Assembly: GCA_016801845.1 (NCBI GenBank)
Contig: CM028916.1
Coordinates: forward strand, 18,971,514-19,035,513
Source: Polydactylus sextarius
Lineage: Eukaryota > Chordata > Actinopteri > Polynemidae
Direction of reading: 5' to 3'
Length of the DNA: 64,000 bases
A program made the position numbers and the translations under genes. The notes below the pieces were generated by a model. It made no database searches and was not told where the DNA came from. It saw nothing but the letters and a program-made list of their open reading frames with translations. Position 1 is the first letter of the stretch, and the number at the start of each line of letters is the position of its first letter. Shown piece by piece: positions 57,719-64,000 of the stretch.

Positions 57719-59762
57719 TTTGAGCACAGACCCAAAGTGGAAAGTCTGTTTAGTTACGGGTAATACCTCATCCAGCAGCTCTCTATTATCTGTCATGCTT
57801 CTGGGGAGTTGTTGAACTAATTTGCTGTTTCAGTCTTGCAGAGATTCTTTGAAAGGAAAAAGGTGCATCATATGAAGTTGCCTCAGCTCAAGAGATGAAT
57901 ATAATAAGATATTTTTCTTGCTGATTGTTGCACAGTCCCTTCATTTTTAGAAGATTTCTGCTGATTTATATAATGGGACCGTGAATAACCTCTGAATTAA
58001 ATTAGACATGCTGCAGAGCGGAAAGGTATTTTATCCAAATATAAAGATAAGAAATTTAAGTTTCAGTCCACATAGTGATTGTGAAGCTGGCAGGATTAAA
58101 GGTCTTGCTTAAGGAGACATCAGCAAGGTGAACGCTTGGATGAGAATCATGCAGCTGTAGGGTGTCTAGTCATTCTAGCTCACCAAGCAGTCAGTGAGCA
58201 GAGAAAATCCTGCTGTTAAGAAAAAAAAAAGAAAGCAGAGATGATTTTGATGATAAGCTACACTCTCTTGGAAATGGAAATCTCCCTTTTCTATAGACTC
58301 TCTCTCTCTCAATAATAATGCATGGTAGATGTAAATCTAATCTAATTGTTTACCCCTTGGGTAAACTGTATCTACCTCACAGTGAAGTTATTAGAAAATG
58401 CCTCATAATTATGGCAAGTTCTCAGGAGTTTTTTGCTCACTAAGCAGATTATAAGAGATTAATATTTGGCTTTTCCCATGTGTCTGATAATGTATATGTG
58501 AATACACATTTACGTGTGTGAGTACTGTTGTTATGGACTTCATTCACATGGAAAAAAATGTGTTAAACGTAATATACACTTTCACAAGACTTTTATCATC
58601 AGGAAAGAGGCATGCAAAAATCACAGGTTTTTTTTTTCTCGCCTCTGTTTCTGCTGGTGCTTGTGTGTACCTTTCAGCCAGAGTTGTTTGTTGTGGGTCA
58701 CAGGTACAACAAAATGTATTTTTCTCATGTGTGCCTTCCAACCAGGTAACTGTTTGTTCTAGGTCAAAGGTAGATTGAAAAGTGTTTTTCTCAGTCCAAC
58801 GTTCTTTTCTCCTGAGGCCCTTGGAGGTGGATGCGACAAAGTGGAGGGCAGCAGAGTAGCAGACTGCTGAGTTTTCTTAACAAACAACCTCAAGACACTG
58901 TTCTATTTCAGTCTTGCTTCTTCACATTCTCTTTGTGTCTCTCGTTATCTTTAACATATTCTCTGACTCATTCTCTCCCACACACATACTTACTTCATAC
59001 ATACATTTTGGGAATCCCATTTGCTTCTTTTGTTTGATCTTTTAAGGGAACACTGAAGACATGTGGTACGGTCAAAGAATATTTGCTTTGAGTTACTCAC
59101 CATTACAAATCACCTGGGCAGAAACTCTAATTAAATATAGATGGAAACTGGTCTGAAATATCAGAGGTTATCAAGAGAAATGGCATTATGACAACACAAA
59201 TGAGCAGAGTGAGGAGAAACAAATCTGTTTTCCTGCACTTTTTGACCCTGCACTTAATTATGGACTTTACTCGCAGGTGAAAAAGCAGCACATTAGTGAA
59301 AGTAGTTTAATAAATATTTGTGTAAAGTTCAATAGATGAAAAAACATCTCTTGCATGAATTGTGTTGTTGTCTAAAGAAAACAGCCAAGGGAGAAGGTGG
59401 GGTCTCTACCTCTTTTAAAATTGATGATTGATAAAACTGTGTTATTGTAGAATCTCAGTGCAAAATGGTGAGTCTGGGAAGATACCACTGCTCTTTGAAT
59501 CTAAAGAACTGACATCAAAACCTGCTGTGTGCCCTGAAGCAGCACATGGTAGTCGTGTCAAAGAGAAGTGAGTGGAGCTGCAGTCTTCTATAAATACTAT
59601 ATTCAATTTGGATTTTTTTCCAAGTAGCCAGAAGGTGTAGTGAACTGCACTCGAGTGAAAACCAGACACATGCATCTTTTAACTTGAATCAATATCTATC
59701 AATAAACCAACAGCATGGTAATGCTTTCTCAGATGTTATTCATACATTTTAAATCCATTAAC

Positions 59763-59783
59763 TTTTTTTTTTTTTTTTTTTAG
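59763..59783 (+). repeat. Poly(T) tract, about 21 bp
   Basis: Uninterrupted T run. It could be the tail of a minus-strand retroposed sequence, but no body is recognised. Confidence 0.93.
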
Positions 59784-62700
59784 CAAAATGACATAACTAT
59801 TCATATACTATTCAAAGACACAAGTAGTGAACCTATTTAGATCTAGATAGAATATCTGTAAATATAATATTTTTTTCTAGATTTTTTTCCCCTAAAAGTT
59901 TGCCATAGCAGGAGAAAAAGTCTGCAATTAACTTAGGCTGCATTCCAGCACACTGATTGATTGGAAAGGTAGAAGAACATTTGACAGAAATGATTGTTGA
60001 TATTATTAGTTACTCTGCTTTTCATGCTATGACAAGTCAGAGGCCACAAAAGTACTTTCTCATTTACTTTTCCCCTCAGCAAATTGAAAAATCACAACTG
60101 TGTCAGTATCGGTGGCAGGATGGACTATATTTCACATAAATTTCATGCTGAGATATTCAAATAAAATTGCAGACAGTTTTGTTCCATATTGCAAACAGAG
60201 TACGATTTCAGACACCGTAGAAATGTCTGCTGTGGAACAATGTTCATGGAGGTCTAATCAGATACGTGCATTGTGCCTACACTTTTACCCTGTTTTTCAT
60301 TTTGTTTCATTTTATTTCAATGTGAAAATAAATGTGCACTTAAATTATTCTCTATTTTGTCTGTAAGAGCTCTTAATCTCAACAAGATTTTGTGAGCAAA
60401 CACTCCATGCAAAGTGACAGTGTTAAAACATGACATCTAACCTCAGTCATAGACCTCATTCCCACTCCTTTATGTTTTACTCACTACTTCAGTGTTTTTT
60501 TAACCTATGTTTTTGAATGTTATACAATATATCACGTAACCTTGGATGAACTGAGGATAGGAGCTGCTACACTACCTAGTGATGAATAATGAGGAAAAGC
60601 TCTGAGAGTAGTAGGTACTGTTAAGAGAAGAGAGAAGGAAGAAAGAGAAGAGGTGACTATGGGGTGTCACAGCTGCTTCTTACTGTCCTTGTTCCTCCAG
60701 CACTTAGAAAGGACACTCAATGGCTTCCGTGGCAACTCCATTTAGCTGTATTGATTTTGCAATTCTCACTGCGAGAGGGGAGGGGCAGAGAGGGATGAAA
60801 GGAAGTTGGCAAAGAGAGAGCGATAGAGAGAAAGGCTTCTATTTTCCATGTCGATCGAACTCTCCAAAGGAATGTCACATCTGACAGAAACCTTGTGTGT
60901 ATGTGAACTCAAGCACGCACGCACACATACACACGGACATGAACACATGCACGTATGTTTTTTTTCCCTCCTCTTTTTCTGTCTCTGGACAGAATGGGCT
61001 GGAGGATGGATCACTCCTCTTTACACATTCTACCCCTCTGCCTAAGTTGAAAGCCTATCACTATACAATCAAGTCCCATACAAATCAAGATTCATGCTTC
61101 TAATGTCCTATGAACCAACGGATGTAGGAATGTGCAGACAAAAAAGCAGAGAGCAGAGAAAGAAGAAAAACACGCAAGTTACAGAGTAATTTCCCTCTTT
61201 TTATGTTACTTATTTATTTAAATGATGTATTGTGTTTGCTCAGCTTTCTAAGATAAAGAAGCAGTGTGCAGTGTGATGTAGCATTGATTTAAACCCATAC
61301 AAATACAGCGTTATTCGCTCACAGCGGGGTCCTTAAAATCGGTACATTAAAATCGGTAACTGGTTTTAATGTTGTGGCTGATCGATGCAGATTATCCATG
61401 CTAACTAAAGAGGTGAGAGGTGAGACAAATGCGCTCTATTTTTTTCTCTGCTGAGGCCTGAGATTTGAAAAAGATTAAAAGAGACAATGATTTATTTGTG
61501 TTGCTAGCTAGTTTCATGTGATACCAAGATAACCGTACAATTGGCGGGGTGTGATGGCGGATCACGTGTTGTGAATCAAAGATAAACTTTCCAGTTTCAC
61601 CAATTATGCAGCATGTAACAACTGCAGACCCCCTGCTATTTATCATTTATGTCTGACTTCGATTATAAAAGCTTGAATGTTGGAAGAGTACAAAATCACC
61701 CCCACTGCTTGTCCTTACAGCATCTACAATTATCTGTCTTATCTGCCTACTATTACCATGCTTATTGTGCCATGGCTTGTTCTCTGCCCTGTGTTGATTA
61801 GAAACCCCCCTTTGTTTCTCAGGAGATTAATTGGATGGTGCTGTTGTTGGTTTGTGTGTGTGTGTGTGTATGTATGTGTGTATCGCTTCTCGCCATGGCT
61901 GTTGTAGATACCAAGAGAGACTGAAGCATCTTTTCAAAGAGCGATTTAGTTCCATCTCAAACACGGGGAAATTGATCAATTCTCTACTTCAATTTCAACT
62001 TTTTTGCATCTCATACATCAATACTTTAATGTTACAAGGCAGTTTGCAGTATTTCAGGGCATTATAAGTTTAAAGCAAAAAGCATCGAGGATAAAAGATA
62101 TATCTGTTTGTCACACACGTGAAAAAAAAGCAGAAAAGATATTGTAAAAGTCAAATGGTTCTTTTAGAAAAAAATCTCTTTGAATTTCCTGTGAATCACA
62201 CAAATTTTGCAAGTCATGCTATTACAAGGACTCAGAATGCTTTAGTATAAAAGAACACTAGCTGGCAATGATGAAACACATTTTTCGCTTCTTTGTGAGA
62301 GCAAAACAGAAAAAGACAGAGAGCAACAGAGATGATATTGAGTTCTGCCTCCAGCTTCTACATTTACAGTGTGAGTGTGTACGTGTGTGTTTATCACAAT
62401 TCTGGTTTCTGTTTTTCATATGATCTCATTTGAGAGTTCAGCTTTACTTGGTCTCCTTTAGGCGCTTCCTGTGTTACTTCCATGTAGCGCTGCTGCATTT
62501 CACAAAATCTTAAAGCTTTTGCAAGCATGTGTGTGCTGATTCTTAATAAACTGTCACCTACTTATTGGCCACTCAGCAGCTATGCTGAGTGCTCTAAATG
62601 CACCTCAAGCATTTGGTCAATATATTGAGGTATTGACAGCTTGTTTCTTCCATATCTCCAGCATCTATTTTCTCTCACTCCATCTATCTTTTCATGTCTC

Positions 62701-63478
62701 ACAAAAACATGATGTCAGAGCTCACCCTTGACTCCACACAGCAGACTTGTTTTGCATAGATAGATTTAAACTCAGAGGCTTTAAATATTTTGTTTGAATT
62801 TCCCAGTTTTTTACTGACATGAATCAGATCTTGCTGATGGTTTCCTCTTATCATCAAACACCAGCAAAACTGCTGACAGACCATAATGCAATTTTAGATA
62901 AGTCATTTTTCTTTAAAAGTAGTTCACCTCAAAATGATTTTATTAAAAGTTAATGATCTGCATAGCAGTGGATTACACAGTTTTATTTCAATTTGTGTAC
63001 ACCACAAAAATAAGCTCCTCTCACATGACAAGACGTGTTTACAGTATTGTTGTTGTTGAGGAACACATTAGACAAGCTGTTTTTTTCTGTCTTTGTTTTA
63101 GTGTTTATGATCAGCAGAAACAGTGTATGGCTGCTTTTGTTTTCATCTGATGAGTCTGTGTGTTTGTATCATAACAGTAATTTGGTCCTGCAGACACCTA
63201 CTGTAGCGTGAACTACCACAGAGACTGTTTTGGGCACTCTGGCAAGTGTCCATCTGTAGTCGGTTTGTATCACCTCAGAGGTGTCACAGTGCTCATGTAA
63301 TAATGCACTCCTGGGTAAGAACCTCAACATGTCGACAGGTACTGCAGTAAGTGTTGTAGCACCACAAGAATGCCATATTTTTTTTTGTTTTTCTTATGTT
63401 TTTCTCTCATTTTGTGTGTTCTTGTGATTCCCTACCACCTCACTGACACATAATAGGCCAATAATGCAGTGCTATAAG

Positions 63479-63620
63479 AGTGGCTGAGGAGAGAAGAGCA
63501 GAGGAGAGGTGAGGAATGTGAATAGGAACAAAGGAGATGAAAAGAGAATGGGAAGAGAGGGGGAAGTCACGAGGGAGTGAGGTGGAGGTGGGGACAGCGG
63601 GAGAAGGAAGAACAGAAAGT
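63479..63620 (+). repeat. Purine-rich (GA) tract
   Basis: About 140 bp of predominantly G and A, such as GGAGAGAAGAGCAGAGGAGA and GGGAAGAGAGGGGGAAG. The tract could form triplex DNA but has no clear mirror symmetry. Confidence 0.8.
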
Positions 63621-63736
63621 AGTTCAGATAACGGGGCATCGAGATTATGCAAAAGGAGAGTAACAGCGCCTAAAGGTTAAGCATCAGATTTCCTGAATTT
63701 AATCTTATCAATGCAGTATTCACAGAAAGTAAGGAT

Positions 63737-63738
<2 letters not shown>

Positions 63739-63773
<35 letters not shown>
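63739..63773 (+). repeat. (GT)n microsatellite
   Basis: About 17 GT units with a flanking GTAT. Confidence 0.97.
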
Positions 63774-63778
<5 letters not shown>

Positions 63779-64000
63779 CGGGAGAGAAACATAGCAGAAA
63801 ATAATATCATTAACATGAATATATGTGGCAAATTTATACACTAATTATTATATTCTTTATATCAGCAAAAGCTGCTGTTATTCACGTAAAACAGACCTGA
63901 ACTTCATTATATAAACAGTTTGTATTCATATAAAAAGTCCCTTTTGGTTCTAAACCTCTTCACTGCATCAAAATAAACCCGATCCTGTTAAAGAGCTTCT

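Larger units (their letters stand above)
57412..64000 (+). other. clstn2: clstn2 intron 9 (5' part)
   Basis: This is at least 6.6 kb of intron after exon 9. It contains CA-rich sequence at 57615-57718, an A-rich run at 58219-58230, a poly(T) at 59763-59783, purine-rich tracts at 60600-60660 and 60773-60835, a (GT)n at 61851-61869, another at 63739-63773 and a GA-rich tract at 63479-63620. No segment coding for the expected C-D-x-E-W-H continuation was found. I recognise no transposon here. Confidence 0.85.

Noticed and set aside
63194..63297. Exon-like sequence after CCTGCAG, cysteine-rich in one frame (YCSVNYHRDC)
   Set aside because: Joined to exon 9 (phase 0) it gives a stop after five codons, it does not match the expected LNS continuation, and no donor is seen.

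Overview
The window is vertebrate, almost certainly teleost, nuclear DNA on the coding (+) strand of one large, intron-rich gene. Eight exons reading left to right encode a calsyntenin ectodomain. The best match is calsyntenin-2 (CLSTN2, alcadein-gamma) rather than calsyntenin-1 or -3, because of diagnostic stretches such as SYHGVITEN, PFEAVVLN, YSQICNYEIVT, NLTDQFTI, HGPSPG, CNSDKTEMNRHHY and VHNCRLVFLL. The fish assignment rests on dispersed repeats typical of teleost genomes (L2-type LINE pieces, hAT-type elements, TTAA-flanked miniature DNA elements) and many long CA/GT microsatellites.

Layout: 1-11242 is the tail of a large intron 1. Exon 2 (11243-11365) is followed by a 30.5 kb intron 2. 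Exons 3 to 5 (41895-42090, 44356-44467, 44597-44693) and exon 6 (50310-50460) complete two cadherin repeats. Exons 7 to 9 (54320-54505, 55552-55809, 57290-57411) carry the first part of the laminin-G/LNS-like domain. From 57412 to the end is intron 9. Exon 1 (start codon, signal peptide) and exon 10 onward (rest of LNS, transmembrane segment, kinesin-binding cytoplasmic tail) lie outside the window. All splice junctions are GT-AG and their phases are mutually consistent (1-1, 1-2, 2-0, 0-1, 1-1, 1-1, 1-1, 1-0), so together they give about 414 codons. The one exception is exon 6, which carries one extra base that breaks the frame.

The introns hold old transposon debris: three L2-type reverse transcriptase fragments (5129-5760, 36118-36300, 52245-53050), a decayed hAT transposase (18720-19982), a second hAT-like fragment in antisense (about 47890-48192), a 543 bp TTAA-flanked MITE with terminal inverted repeats just after exon 3 (42135-42677), and several fish dispersed repeats. 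I see no tRNA, rRNA, CRISPR or prokaryotic features and no second complete gene. Two antisense coding-like stretches (about 39298-39432 and 40162-40503) are unexplained.

The most notable points are: the exon 6 frameshift in an otherwise intact gene; a (TG)n tract touching the exon 5 splice donor; a perfect estrogen-response-element palindrome plus a DR1 inside a dispersed repeat; a run of three POU octamers; a canonical G-quadruplex motif in the pre-mRNA strand of intron 5; and the antisense coding-like stretches. I do not see evidence for a wholly new biological system here.
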